From Oscillospiraceae bacterium (GTDB lineage: Bacteria > Bacillota > Clostridia > Oscillospirales > WRJC01), in contig WQYZ01000009.1 in the NCBI GenBank assembly GCA_009780985.1, forward strand, positions 1 to 47,500: DNA of 47,500 nucleotides, in the 5' to 3' direction. Below, piece after piece: positions 5,966 to 15,380 of the stretch. Made by a program: the position numbers and the translations under genes. Under the pieces are notes generated by a model that saw only the letters and a list, made by a program, of their open reading frames with translations, made no database searches and was not told the origin of the DNA. How positions within the stretch are numbered: the stretch's first letter is position 1; the number at the start of each line of letters is the position of its first letter.

Positions 5966-7467
5966 TTGCGGTTTATGTAAGACAATCTGTCGATAAAAAA
6001 GACAGTATCAGCATTGAAAGCCAGATTGAATATTGTAAAAATAAGATAATATCAGGAGAAGAATACAAAATATATGAAGATAAAGGATTCAGCGGGAAAA
6101 ATACAGCCCGTCCCCAGTTCCTGCATATGATGAAAGACATAGAGCGCGGCGAAGTTACAAAAGTAATTATTTACAAGCTCGACAGAATCAGCAGGGCAAT
6201 ATTAGATTTTGCCAATATGATGGATACTTTTGACAAACACAATGTAAGCATAATATCGTGCAATGATCCGATTGATACTACTACTCCAATGGGTCGGGCA
6301 ATGCTGACGGTAACAATGACTTTTGCGCAGTTAGAGAGAGAAACTATTCAGCAGCGAATAAAAGACAATTATTACGCCAGAGGAAAACAAGGTTATTATT
6401 TAGGCGGGCGCGCTCCGTTTGGATACAAAAAAATTGAAACAATTTTAAACGGAAAAAAGACTTATACGTTTGAATCTCAAACAGGGCAGGCAGAGCAGGT
6501 ATATCAATTATTTTCGGATTATGGGGGTACAGATATATCGTTGGGGAAATTATCGGCAAAACTTACCGAAGAAGGGACTAAAACAAATTCCGGAGGGATT
6601 TGGAGCGGGGTATCTTTAGGACGTTTACTCAGGAATCCCGTATATGTGAAAGCAGACGCGGACATTTATCTGTATCTTAAAAATAAAGGAGCCATCATGA
6701 ATAACGATGTCGGCGATTATATCGGAGAGAACGGCTGTTATGTTTATGCGGAACGTAAAAGGATATCAAAGAGTAAATTTACTGATTTGTCACAGAGTTA
6801 TGTAACGCTTGCCCTGCATAAAGGTCTTATTCCCGCTGATTTATGGCTGCGCTGTCAGCATAAACTCGATAATAACAAACAAATTAAAAACAACGGCAAA
6901 GGAACGCACAGCTGGCTGTCTGGTTTGATGAAATGCGGCTATTGCGGGATGGCGGTTAATGTGGTAAACAATAACAGAGGCAGTAATTATATAAACTGCG
7001 GCGGAAGAAAACTCAGAATATGCTATGAAAGAAAGCGCGTCGTAAAAATCGAACAAATCGAAGCCGTCATACAGGAACAGTTATTAAAAAGAATAAAAAA
7101 AATAAAAATTCAAGAAGTGCCGACGGCATTGGATAGTAATCCGGAACTTAATTACTTAAAGATTAAATTAGTGCAGATTGAAGAAAAAATTAATAATTTT
7201 ATTAAACAAATAGGCGATGCAAACAATGTGGTAATGCAGTATATAAATCGAAATGTTGCAGAACTGGACGAAAAGAGAAAAGATATAAATTCACAAATTG
7301 TGAGATTAAGCAATGTAAACGACACGCCTGATTATGGGGGATTAGAACTTGAAAAATGTATAGATAACTGGGATAATTTTGACATTGGCGAGCGCAAAAT
7401 AATCGCTAAGACTTTTATGAAAAAGGTCGGCATTACAGATGATTCTATAGAAGTAATATTTTATTGA
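5962..7467 (+). CDS. Large serine recombinase, probable integrase of element 2
   Basis: A 501-residue recombinase. The catalytic domain begins IAVYVRQSVDKKDS with nucleophile Ser9, and contains IIYKLDRISRA near 75 and TTPMGRAMLTVTMTFAQLERETIQQRIKDN near 110-140. The recombinase domain (GGRAPFGYKK, from about 148) is followed by a zinc ribbon (MKCGYCGM near 325) and a coiled coil at roughly 380-445. TTG 5962 is the only suitable start; it overlaps the previous stop codon and keeps the catalytic serine. It lies about 440 bp from the left attachment site of element 2. All domains look intact. Confidence 0.92.
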   Translation: MIAVYVRQSVDKKDSISIESQIEYCKNKIISGEEYKIYEDKGFSGKNTARPQFLHMMKDIERGEVTKVIIYKLDRISRAILDFANMMDTFDKHNVSIISCNDPIDTTTPMGRAMLTVTMTFAQLERETIQQRIKDNYYARGKQGYYLGGRAPFGYKKIETILNGKKTYTFESQTGQAEQVYQLFSDYGGTDISLGKLSAKLTEEGTKTNSGGIWSGVSLGRLLRNPVYVKADADIYLYLKNKGAIMNNDVGDYIGENGCYVYAERKRISKSKFTDLSQSYVTLALHKGLIPADLWLRCQHKLDNNKQIKNNGKGTHSWLSGLMKCGYCGMAVNVVNNNRGSNYINCGGRKLRICYERKRVVKIEQIEAVIQEQLLKRIKKIKIQEVPTALDSNPELNYLKIKLVQIEEKINNFIKQIGDANNVVMQYINRNVAELDEKRKDINSQIVRLSNVNDTPDYGGLELEKCIDNWDNFDIGERKIIAKTFMKKVGITDDSIEVIFY

Positions 7468-7676
7468 CATTTATACCCTGATATGAAATGAAATGATATT
7501 TTATTATAAAATATATTCGTTAAAGTAAAGTATAGTTTCATTAAAAGCAATTATAATAAATATTATAAATCAATTATTATATTTATAAAAAATTAAATAT
7601 CGCAAGATAATTGTTGATATATTAATTAAAAATAATACTGCTCCGAAAGAACAGAAATAAATATTTTATTTTCCTA

Positions 7677-7705
7677 TTGACAAATATTTTATAATATGGT
7701 ATAAT
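7677..7705 (+). promoter_or_regulatory. Consensus sigma-A promoter
   Basis: TTGACA and TATAAT with exactly 17 bases between them. It stands directly upstream of a decayed DUF3892 reading frame, and could now serve the restriction-modification operon that begins 325 bases downstream. Confidence 0.8.
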
Positions 7706-7712
7706 CATTTGA

Positions 7713-7984
7713 GAAAACGAAATTCCCCATGTAAAAGACGAACATGGTTGCGATGTTATAGAAAAAATGAAATATACGTCTAATCTCAATTCAATCGCAA
7801 CCGAAGAATGCACAAAAACCGATATGATTAACTTATCAACAAAGGAAATAGCGTAAAAACAAATTATTATAGAAACAATATTTGGAAAGCTGGCGAAGAT
7901 GTTAGGGTGGTTGATAATCGTTATATAAGAACCGACGCTAATAATATAAAAGCCGATAATCTTGAAAACTTGCCCACATATTGA
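7713..7984 (+). pseudogene. DUF3892-like gene remnant with frameshift
   Basis: Two reading frames lie end to end. The first (ENEIPHVKDEHGCDVIEKM ... INLSTKEIA) lacks a start codon, being preceded by TGA, and stops at TAA 7853-7855. The second, shifted frame continues KTNYYRNNIWKAGEDVRVV, then NRYIRTDANN and ADNLENLPTY, ending at 7984. The C-terminal pattern (YlrTd....DNLenLP) is that of DUF3892, a small domain common in mobile regions. One frameshift near 7850 and the missing start indicate a decayed gene. The surrounding 7468-7712 is very AT-rich with nothing else recognisable. Confidence 0.5.
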
Positions 7985-8030
7985 AATTATTAATGCGGTG
8001 TCCTAACCGCGCACTTTTAAGGTGAATAAT

Positions 8031-8603
8031 ATGTTTGATATTAAAACCATTGCATTAAAAGATTTAGCTTATATAAAATTTTGTATAGTGGATGAAATAC
8101 AAAAAGATTTTATTAAAACTAAATGGATAACGAGCGCTAATTTATTACCCAATAATGCTATATCCATACCTTTGCCGGAATATGAACTAAAACCCAACGA
8201 CAAGTTAAGCGTTTATTCAGGGGATATTATTATTAAACGAATTAATCCGACTTATGTAAATTATATTGCAAGCGAATTGAAAAATATTTATGTATATAAT
8301 AATTTAATAATAGTTAAACCACGAAATATTAATAGCAAATATTTGGCATGTATTTTAAATAATAAAATAGAGGCTTTGGGAATAAAAAGTTCTGTAGGAG
8401 CGATAAAGGCGACAGTCAACAGGCTTGAATTAGAAAATTTACCAATTCCGGTTTGCCCGGAATCAAAACAAGAATTGATAGGTGAATTATGGCTAAAAAG
8501 TATGATGAAAAAGAAAATGCGGTTACGTCTTGCAGAACTTGAGAATATAAGAGAATTGGCCGTAATAAATAAATTAATCTCACCTAAAAACAGGAGGAAT
8601 TGA
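8031..8603 (+). CDS. Type I restriction S-subunit-like protein (single recognition domain)
   Basis: A 190-residue protein resembling half of an HsdS subunit. It has one target-recognition-like domain (KLSVYSGDIIIKRINP, NIYVYNNLIIVKPRN, SKYLACILNNK, LELENLPIPVCP) followed by a helical segment (QELIGELWLKSMMKKKMRLRLAELENI) like the HsdS spacer helix. AAGGTG lies seven bases before ATG 8031. The stop overlaps the hsdM start, so it is first in the operon. A full two-domain HsdS is also present, so this half-subunit may modify specificity, pair with itself, or be an accessory protein. Confidence 0.75.
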   Translation: MFDIKTIALKDLAYIKFCIVDEIQKDFIKTKWITSANLLPNNAISIPLPEYELKPNDKLSVYSGDIIIKRINPTYVNYIASELKNIYVYNNLIIVKPRNINSKYLACILNNKIEALGIKSSVGAIKATVNRLELENLPIPVCPESKQELIGELWLKSMMKKKMRLRLAELENIRELAVINKLISPKNRRN

Positions 8604-10195
8604 TGATGGCTGCTTTCACTACATTTGACGATATTAAAAATGCGCTTTGGGCTGGAGCTAATACATTTCGGGATAATATTGATGCGGCTAACTATAAAGA
8701 TTATGTATTGTCGATGTTATTTGTAAAATATCTAAGCGACACTTATGACGAAAGCGTCGAGGATTTAAAAAAAGAATATGAAGGAATACGACTTGAAAGA
8801 CAGATAAAATTATTGCCATTTTCTTTAAAAGAAGAATTTACATTTAATTATTTGCTGAAAAATAAATATGCCATTGACATCGGAACTAAAATAAGTGAAG
8901 CGCTTATCGGCATTGAAACTGCTAATTCGATATTAGCCGGAATTTTCAGAGGCATTGATTTCAACAGCGAATCCAATCTCGGAAAAAAAGAGCAAAAGAA
9001 TCCGTTGCTGCGTAATTTGTTGGACGATTTTGCGAATCTTGACTTAAAACCAAGAAATATTCAAACAAGGCAGGAACAAGTTCCCGCCGATGTCATTGGA
9101 GATGCTTATGAATATATGATCGGCGAATTTGCAACAATGGCCGGAAAAAAAGCCGGAACATTCTTTACGCCACAACCGGTTTCTGAAATAATGGCGCAAA
9201 TCGTCGCACCGCAGCCGAAAGACAGAATATATGATCCGACATGCGGTTCGGGCTCCTTGCTTATTCGCACGGCTCGCAAGGGCGGATTTGATAAAGTATC
9301 GATATATGGTCAAGAGGTCAACAGTTCTGCTATTTCAATGGCGAGAATGAATATGTTTATTCACGATATTAAAGACGCGAAAATCGCATGGGGGGATTCG
9401 CTCGCAAACCCTCAGCATTTAGATAGCGATGGCAACTTAATGAAGTTTGAATGTATTGTCGCGAATATGCCTTTCAGTAAAGATAAGTGGGCCGAGGGGT
9501 TTAATCCCGGCGGCGAGGTATCTGCGGACGACGAAAATGAAAAAAACAAAAAGTTGAAAAAAGTTGAATTTAAAATGGAACCCGGACTTGATATACACCG
9601 TCGATTCAGCATGGGCGTACCGCCGGCAAGTAAAGGCGATTGGGCTTTTATATTGCACATGATCGCGAGTATGAGTGGAAATGGACGCGTTGCGGTGGTT
9701 GCGCCTCACGGAGTATTATTCCGCGGCGCAAGCGAAGGCAGAATCAGGCAAACAATGGTTGAAAAAAATCTTGTAGACGCAGTAATCGGGCTACCTGAAA
9801 ATATTTTTTACGGCACTTCTATTCCAGCGTGTATTTTGGTGTTTAAAAGGGGAAGAACAACTTCTGATGTTTTATTTATCGACGCGTCAAAAGGATTTAT
9901 AAAAGAAAAAGCAAAAAATAAATTACGCGATGAAGACGTTGAAAAAATAGTATCAACATATAAAAAATTTACTGACGGAGAAAACGCGGAAACAGAAAAA
10001 TATAGCCATGTAGCGAAACCCGAAAAAATCATAGAAAATGAATATAACCTGAACATCCCGCGCTATGTAGATACTTTTGAAGAGGAAGAACTGATTGACT
10101 TAGACGCGGTGAATGAAGAAATTGCAAATCTTAAAACAAAAATAGCCGTTGTCGAAAAAGAAATCGAGGGTTATTTAAAGGAGCTTGGAGTATGA
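8603..10195 (+). CDS. hsdM: Type I restriction-modification methyltransferase HsdM
   Basis: About 530 residues. The N-terminal helical HsdM domain (DDIKNALWAGANTFRD ... SMLFVKYLSD) precedes a class I N6-adenine methyltransferase. AdoMet motif I is DPTCGSGSLL near 210 and the catalytic motif is NMPFSKDKW near 287, a recognised variant of NPPF. QPVSEIMAQIVAP precedes motif I. ATG 8603 overlaps the previous stop and has AGGAGG five bases upstream; ATG 8606 is an alternative. It methylates adenine in the sites chosen by HsdS, protecting host DNA, and is part of the R2M2S complex. It overlaps hsdS by four bases. Confidence 0.95.
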   Translation: MMAAFTTFDDIKNALWAGANTFRDNIDAANYKDYVLSMLFVKYLSDTYDESVEDLKKEYEGIRLERQIKLLPFSLKEEFTFNYLLKNKYAIDIGTKISEALIGIETANSILAGIFRGIDFNSESNLGKKEQKNPLLRNLLDDFANLDLKPRNIQTRQEQVPADVIGDAYEYMIGEFATMAGKKAGTFFTPQPVSEIMAQIVAPQPKDRIYDPTCGSGSLLIRTARKGGFDKVSIYGQEVNSSAISMARMNMFIHDIKDAKIAWGDSLANPQHLDSDGNLMKFECIVANMPFSKDKWAEGFNPGGEVSADDENEKNKKLKKVEFKMEPGLDIHRRFSMGVPPASKGDWAFILHMIASMSGNGRVAVVAPHGVLFRGASEGRIRQTMVEKNLVDAVIGLPENIFYGTSIPACILVFKRGRTTSDVLFIDASKGFIKEKAKNKLRDEDVEKIVSTYKKFTDGENAETEKYSHVAKPEKIIENEYNLNIPRYVDTFEEEELIDLDAVNEEIANLKTKIAVVEKEIEGYLKELGV

Positions 10196-11457
10196 GGGAT
10201 GAAATAAAGAAAAGGATAGAACAGATAAATAACGGTATTGTGCCGGAGGGGTATAAAAATATTTCTGGCGGTATTGTGCCTTGTGATTATGAAGAAAAAA
10301 TATATGGCGACCTTTTTAAATTTTATGGAGGGCTCGGCATACCGCGTAATGAATTAAGCGATACTGGTATTCCATATCTCCATTATGGAGATATGCATAT
10401 AAATACTTTTACGAAAATTAATTATTCCCAATATGCAGAAATGCCAAAATATGACGGTAATGTAAAAGGCGACGAAACTTTTTTACTTGATGACGGTGAT
10501 GTTGTATTTTTGGATGCCTCTGAAGATTTAAATGGCACGTCAAGATGCGTTGTAATTGATAATCCTAAAAATAGACTTTTCATCTCAGGATTACATACTT
10601 TTGTCGCAAAATCTAAAAATGATGATTTAGTAAAAGATTTTAAACAATACATTTCTATGCCGCGATATATACAAAAACAGTTTGAAACATTAGCAGTCGG
10701 ATTTAAAGTTTATGGCTTAAATAGAAATACTGTCAGAAAAATTGTTATCGCCTATCCGCCTAATAAAGACGAACAACAACACATAGCTGATATTCTTATG
10801 AAATTGGGCGAAGCGGTATCTTTACAGGAAAAACTAGTCGAAAAACTTGACGAACAGAAGAAAGCTTTCATGCAGCGTTTGCTTGGACCAAAAGAGAATT
10901 GGAAAAAAGTGAAAATCGGTTCTTTGGTGGTAGAAAAAACAGAAAGAAATAAAATTGCGTGCGAAAATGTAATGAGTATCTCCAATAAATTAGGCTTTAT
11001 TAACCAGGAAGAACAATTCACAAAGCAAGTTGCGAGTGAAGATAAAAGTAATTATAAACTTGTTTTAAAAGATTATATAGCATATAATCCTTCCCGTATC
11101 AATGTAGGTTCAATAGCAATTTATAAAAATGATGATATAGGCATTGTAAGTCCTATGTATATAGTATTTGAATGTAAAATAATATCGCCAAAACTTTTAT
11201 TATTACTTTTATCTACCAATAAAGGTAAATATGATATAGGAAATTTTTTATCGGGGAGTGTAAGGGATTCATTAAATTTTGGGGACTTGTGCGAAATAAA
11301 AATAAAATTACCACCGACAGATAATCAAAAAGAAATTATAAAAATATTTGATAAATTTGAGCAAAACATCGACCTAAACCGTCAAAAACTCGAAAAGCTT
11401 AAACAACAGCAAAAATCATTAATGCAGTTGTTATTAACTGGGATTGTGAGGGTATAG
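10192..11457 (+). CDS. hsdS: Type I restriction-modification specificity subunit HsdS
   Basis: 421 residues with the two-domain HsdS layout. Recognition domain 1 covers about 20-185 and is followed by a conserved helix (HIADILMKLGEAVSLQEKLVEKLDEQKKAFMQRLLG, about 198-235). Recognition domain 2 covers about 240-375, followed by the equivalent C-terminal helix (EIIKIFDKFEQNIDLNRQKLEKLKQQQKSLMQLLLTG). ATG overlaps hsdM (ATGA), with AAAGGAG upstream. Each domain reads one half of a split target. No inverted copies of recognition domains are visible nearby, so phase-variable shuffling is not indicated. Confidence 0.93.
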   Translation: MRDEIKKRIEQINNGIVPEGYKNISGGIVPCDYEEKIYGDLFKFYGGLGIPRNELSDTGIPYLHYGDMHINTFTKINYSQYAEMPKYDGNVKGDETFLLDDGDVVFLDASEDLNGTSRCVVIDNPKNRLFISGLHTFVAKSKNDDLVKDFKQYISMPRYIQKQFETLAVGFKVYGLNRNTVRKIVIAYPPNKDEQQHIADILMKLGEAVSLQEKLVEKLDEQKKAFMQRLLGPKENWKKVKIGSLVVEKTERNKIACENVMSISNKLGFINQEEQFTKQVASEDKSNYKLVLKDYIAYNPSRINVGSIAIYKNDDIGIVSPMYIVFECKIISPKLLLLLLSTNKGKYDIGNFLSGSVRDSLNFGDLCEIKIKLPPTDNQKEIIKIFDKFEQNIDLNRQKLEKLKQQQKSLMQLLLTGIVRV

Positions 11458-11460
11458 CTT

Positions 11461-14400
11461 ATGTTAGACCATAGGATATTCAATGAACGACCCGAATGTC
11501 AGGACAGGCTCATAAAATTTCTTGTAAACATGGGTTATGAATATGTATCGCGCAGCGAAGCGGAATCGAAGAGAGGTTCGCTCTCAAAAGTTATCTTTGA
11601 AGATGAGCTTATTCGTTTTTTGCAAAAACAAACTTATAAATTTAAAGGACATGAACTTTTATTTTCGGGTGAATCTATTTCAAAAGCCGTCAACGCCTTA
11701 GACGCTTCCCTTTTACAGGGATTATCTATGGCAAGCAAAGAAATATATAATTTATTAACGCTTGGTATTAGTTTGGAAGAAAGTATAGCGATCGATAAAG
11801 AAATGCCCGTCCGCCAGTCTTTTGATCTAAACTATATTGATTTTGAATTTCCGGCAAATAATATTTGGCAGGTAACCGAAGAATTTAGTGTAGAACGCTC
11901 AAACGGCAGTTTTGCGCGTCCTGACGTTGTTATTTTGGTGAACGGTATCCCTTTTGTCGTTATAGAATGTAAAAAATCAAGAATTGACATTAAAGAAGGC
12001 GTCTTACAGAATGTCCGCAATATGAAACCGGATTATATACCGCAGCTTTTTAAATTCAGCCAGCTTGTGGTATCGCTTAATCCAAACAAAGTATTATACG
12101 GAACATCTGGTACGATAGCTGATCATTTCGTTGAATGGCGCGAAGACGAACTCGACTGGCAGAAAGAAATTTGCGAAAAATGTTCGCCCGACGGACAAAT
12201 TTTAGAACAGGATAAAATATCAGTTTCGTTGTTCAGCAGAAAAAGACTTTTGGATTTAACAAGATATTTTATTATTTATGACAGTAATATAAAAAAAATA
12301 GCAAGACATCAACAATTCTTTGCTATTAAAAATGCTATGGACAGGATTAACGGTACGGATGGCAAAGATTCAAAAGGGGGGGTTATATGGCACACACAGG
12401 GAAGCGGTAAAAGCCTGACAATGGTCATGCTCGTTAAGAAAATTCAAATGGAAAAAGGAAAAGAAAATCCCCGGTTTATTATTATAACAGACCGTATAAA
12501 TTTAGACAAGCAAATAAGGGATAACTTTGCCAATTCACAAATGGAGCCGGTACGAGCCGGAAGCGGTAAAGGGCTTAAAAGGCTTCTGAAAGATAAAAAT
12601 AATATAGTTATTACTACGCTTATCAATAAATTTGAAACAGTATGTAAAAACAAATATTTAAATATTGACAGCGACAATTTTTATGTTTTGATCGATGAAG
12701 CGCATCGTTCTCAATACAGTTCTATGTATAACTATATGAGAGAAGTTTTGCCAAATGCGACTATGCTCGCTTTTACAGGAACTCCGTTAATGGCAAAGAT
12801 GAAAAAAAACACATACAAAAAATTTGGAGAGCCTATCCATAATTATACAATGAAACGTTCTATAGGAGATAAAGTAACTGTACCGTTAGTTTATGAAGGA
12901 AGAAAAGTAAAACAAAATGATCCGGCAGACACAATAAACGCTTATTTTGAAAGCCTGACGCAAAATTTGCTTGACGAGCAAAAAAAATATCTTAAAGAAA
13001 AATACAGTAAATTTTCAAAACTTGCTGAAGCAAGCAGCCGTATAAATTTAATTGCATTTGATATTTATGATCACTTTATAAATTATTGTAAACCTAAAGG
13101 ATTAAAAGCAATGATTGTTTGCGCTTCTCGCAGCGCGGCAGTAGATATGTATAATGTGATTAATGGGTTGCCGGGATTAGAGGCAAATCCTCGTGTTGTT
13201 ATCAGTTTTGGAGATAAAAAAGAAGGCGATGATGACGATAATTCGACTTTAGCAATCAAAAAAATTAATGAATATCGCCAAAAAGTCGTTAAACCTCTTT
13301 TTGGGGATAACAACGAAAAATACGATGAAAGCGTTTGCGAAGATTTTAAAAATCCGGAAGGAGATATTAATATCCTTATTGTAAAAGATAAATTGCTTAC
13401 GGGTTTTGATGCTCCTGTTGCCGGCGTTTTGTATCTTGACAAATCTGTAAAAGAACATAGTTTGCTGCAAGCTATTGCGCGTGTCAATCGCGTATATAAA
13501 AACAAAGATTTTGGACTTATTGTTGATTACTGGGGAATATTTGGAAAACTTAACAACGCAATCGATATGTATAATGATGCAGAATCCGGTTTTGACAAAT
13601 TCGATAAAAACGATATAAGCGACGTTGTTTTTATCCCAGTTGATGAAAAAAATAAAATCGCTGACGCACATAAATCTTTATTTGATATGTTTTCAGATAT
13701 TTCGTTAAATGCTGCGTCGGACGAATGGCAAAAATTTTTGGAAGACGAAATTGTTCGCAAAGAATTTTATGATAAGTTAAAAATACTTGCTAATTTATTG
13801 AATTTGGCGATGACACATCGCGAGATATTTGTTGAATTAGGCATCGAATTAATAGAAAAATACAAAGAAGATTATTTGTTTTTTAATAAGCTAAGGCATA
13901 GTGTTATAGAGAGATATGATGATAAAATAGACTTTTCAAAATACGAAGACGGAATAAAAAATTTAATAGATACTTTTGTAAATGCTACAGATATTAAAAT
14001 AGTAGTTGAACCCGTTTCAATCAGCGATAAAAAGGCAATGGATAAACTTTTAGCTGAAATTGATTCTAATGAGGTGCGGGGAGATATTATAAAAACAAGA
14101 GTAGAATCCAAATTAAAACAAATTCGATATGATGACCCTTTACTTTTTGAGGAGTTTTCTACTAAAATAAAACGTACATTATTAGAATATGATGAAAATC
14201 GAGATGCTGATAAATACTATTTAAATATGGAAATATTAGCTGACGATTTGAGGAACGGCATTATATCATACGAATACCCAGTGAGCATTGCAAATGACAG
14301 CGACGCAAAGGCTGTTTACGGTTGTATTGTTACAAATTTGAAAAACGATAATATCAATATTCCCAAAGAAGAACAAATTGCAGACTATTCTTTGAAAATT

Positions 14401-14595
14401 AAAACTGCCGTTGCAAATAATACCAAAAGAGATTGGAAACACAATGAAATAGCGCATAAAGCTATACACCGCGTTTTAGATGATTGTTTATTTGAAATGT
14501 TTGAAAATATTGGCATAACAATCGATAATAATAATGTTGAGATGCTCGACTTAATTATTGATGAGATTATGAAAGTAGCGGTGGCAAGATATTAA
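11461..14595 (+). CDS. hsdR: Type I restriction endonuclease HsdR
   Basis: 1044 residues, the usual length. The N-terminal nuclease has the PDVVILVNGIPFVVIECKK core near 155-175 (Asp...Glu-x-Lys). Helicase motor motifs are QGSGKSL near 315 (Walker A), DEAHRSQ near 412 (Walker B), AFTGTP near 437 and LLQAIARVNRVYK near 670 (motif VI). It starts three bases after hsdS. It translocates DNA from unmethylated sites and cuts at a distance. The C-terminal part is helical and carries the HsdM/S contact region. The gene is intact. Confidence 0.95.
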   Translation: MLDHRIFNERPECQDRLIKFLVNMGYEYVSRSEAESKRGSLSKVIFEDELIRFLQKQTYKFKGHELLFSGESISKAVNALDASLLQGLSMASKEIYNLLTLGISLEESIAIDKEMPVRQSFDLNYIDFEFPANNIWQVTEEFSVERSNGSFARPDVVILVNGIPFVVIECKKSRIDIKEGVLQNVRNMKPDYIPQLFKFSQLVVSLNPNKVLYGTSGTIADHFVEWREDELDWQKEICEKCSPDGQILEQDKISVSLFSRKRLLDLTRYFIIYDSNIKKIARHQQFFAIKNAMDRINGTDGKDSKGGVIWHTQGSGKSLTMVMLVKKIQMEKGKENPRFIIITDRINLDKQIRDNFANSQMEPVRAGSGKGLKRLLKDKNNIVITTLINKFETVCKNKYLNIDSDNFYVLIDEAHRSQYSSMYNYMREVLPNATMLAFTGTPLMAKMKKNTYKKFGEPIHNYTMKRSIGDKVTVPLVYEGRKVKQNDPADTINAYFESLTQNLLDEQKKYLKEKYSKFSKLAEASSRINLIAFDIYDHFINYCKPKGLKAMIVCASRSAAVDMYNVINGLPGLEANPRVVISFGDKKEGDDDDNSTLAIKKINEYRQKVVKPLFGDNNEKYDESVCEDFKNPEGDINILIVKDKLLTGFDAPVAGVLYLDKSVKEHSLLQAIARVNRVYKNKDFGLIVDYWGIFGKLNNAIDMYNDAESGFDKFDKNDISDVVFIPVDEKNKIADAHKSLFDMFSDISLNAASDEWQKFLEDEIVRKEFYDKLKILANLLNLAMTHREIFVELGIELIEKYKEDYLFFNKLRHSVIERYDDKIDFSKYEDGIKNLIDTFVNATDIKIVVEPVSISDKKAMDKLLAEIDSNEVRGDIIKTRVESKLKQIRYDDPLLFEEFSTKIKRTLLEYDENRDADKYYLNMEILADDLRNGIISYEYPVSIANDSDAKAVYGCIVTNLKNDNINIPKEEQIADYSLKIKTAVANNTKRDWKHNEIAHKAIHRVLDDCLFEMFENIGITIDNNNVEMLDLIIDEIMKVAVARY

Positions 14596-15323
14596 TGGAC
14601 ATATATAAATTGTATTTAAATGAACAAAATGGAACAGTTATCATTAATATTCTTCGAAAAAATATTAAAAATATTCATCTGAAGGTATTTAGAGATTTAA
14701 ATATAAAATTGTCTGTTCCTTGTAAAGCGCCAAATGATTTTATAATAAATTTGCTAAATCAAAAAGCAGCCTGGATTAATATTCAAATAACAAAATATAA
14801 GATGGCAAGTGGTTATAATAATCTTGATAATATAAAAAGCGGCGCATCCACTCAATTTCTTGGTAAAGACATACGTATCTATAAAAAATTATCTTTGGAG
14901 AATAGTGTTGAAATTGATGAAAAGAGTATTAATATTTGCATAAAAGATATTGACGATAAAGAACTCGGAAACAAATTATTTAACAAATTTTGGAGAATGC
15001 AGGCAGATGAAATTTTTAAGCGGGAATTGGATGAATTATATCGAAATATTTTCAAAAAATATAATATCGAAAAGCCCAGTATAATAATTAAAAAAATGAA
15101 AACCCTTTGGGGGAGCTGCACAAAAACAAAAAATAAAATAACATTAAATGAATATTTATTAAAAGCTGATATACGCTGTATTCAATATGTTATTTTACAT
15201 GAATTGTCTCATTTGTTATATACTTATCATAGCGTGGATTTTTACAATTTTATGACGGTGCAAATGCCTGACTGGAGAGAAAGGAAGAATCAGCTAGATA
15301 AAGAAGTGGTGCAAGGATTATGA
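14595..15323 (+). CDS. YgjP-type M48-like metallopeptidase
   Basis: 242 residues with the YgjP/DUF45 signature. A MKTLWGSCTKTKNKITLNEYLL segment near 170-190 precedes HELSHLLYTYHS near 201-212, in which the two HELSH histidines and a later histidine bind zinc and Glu is catalytic. ATG shares its A with the hsdR stop (TAATG), so the gene is coupled to the restriction operon. Such proteases often sit beside type I systems; a role in regulating HsdR by proteolysis has been suggested for such systems in general but is not shown for this family. The N-terminal half is an RNA-binding-like beta region of unknown role. Confidence 0.85.
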   Translation: MDIYKLYLNEQNGTVIINILRKNIKNIHLKVFRDLNIKLSVPCKAPNDFIINLLNQKAAWINIQITKYKMASGYNNLDNIKSGASTQFLGKDIRIYKKLSLENSVEIDEKSINICIKDIDDKELGNKLFNKFWRMQADEIFKRELDELYRNIFKKYNIEKPSIIIKKMKTLWGSCTKTKNKITLNEYLLKADIRCIQYVILHELSHLLYTYHSVDFYNFMTVQMPDWRERKNQLDKEVVQGL

Positions 15324-15380
15324 AAAATAAAAAAGTTTATGTAATCTAAGAAAATTATAAAAATAAAGGAGGCTAATAAT

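Noticed and set aside
10192-11457. Phase-variable hsdS locus
   Set aside because: No inverted partial hsdS copies were seen; the recombinases in the window are large serine types, and the half gene upstream is in the same orientation.
13083-14111. Long minus-strand frames inside hsdR
   Set aside because: They mirror the codon pattern of hsdR, have no ribosome sites and overlap one another.
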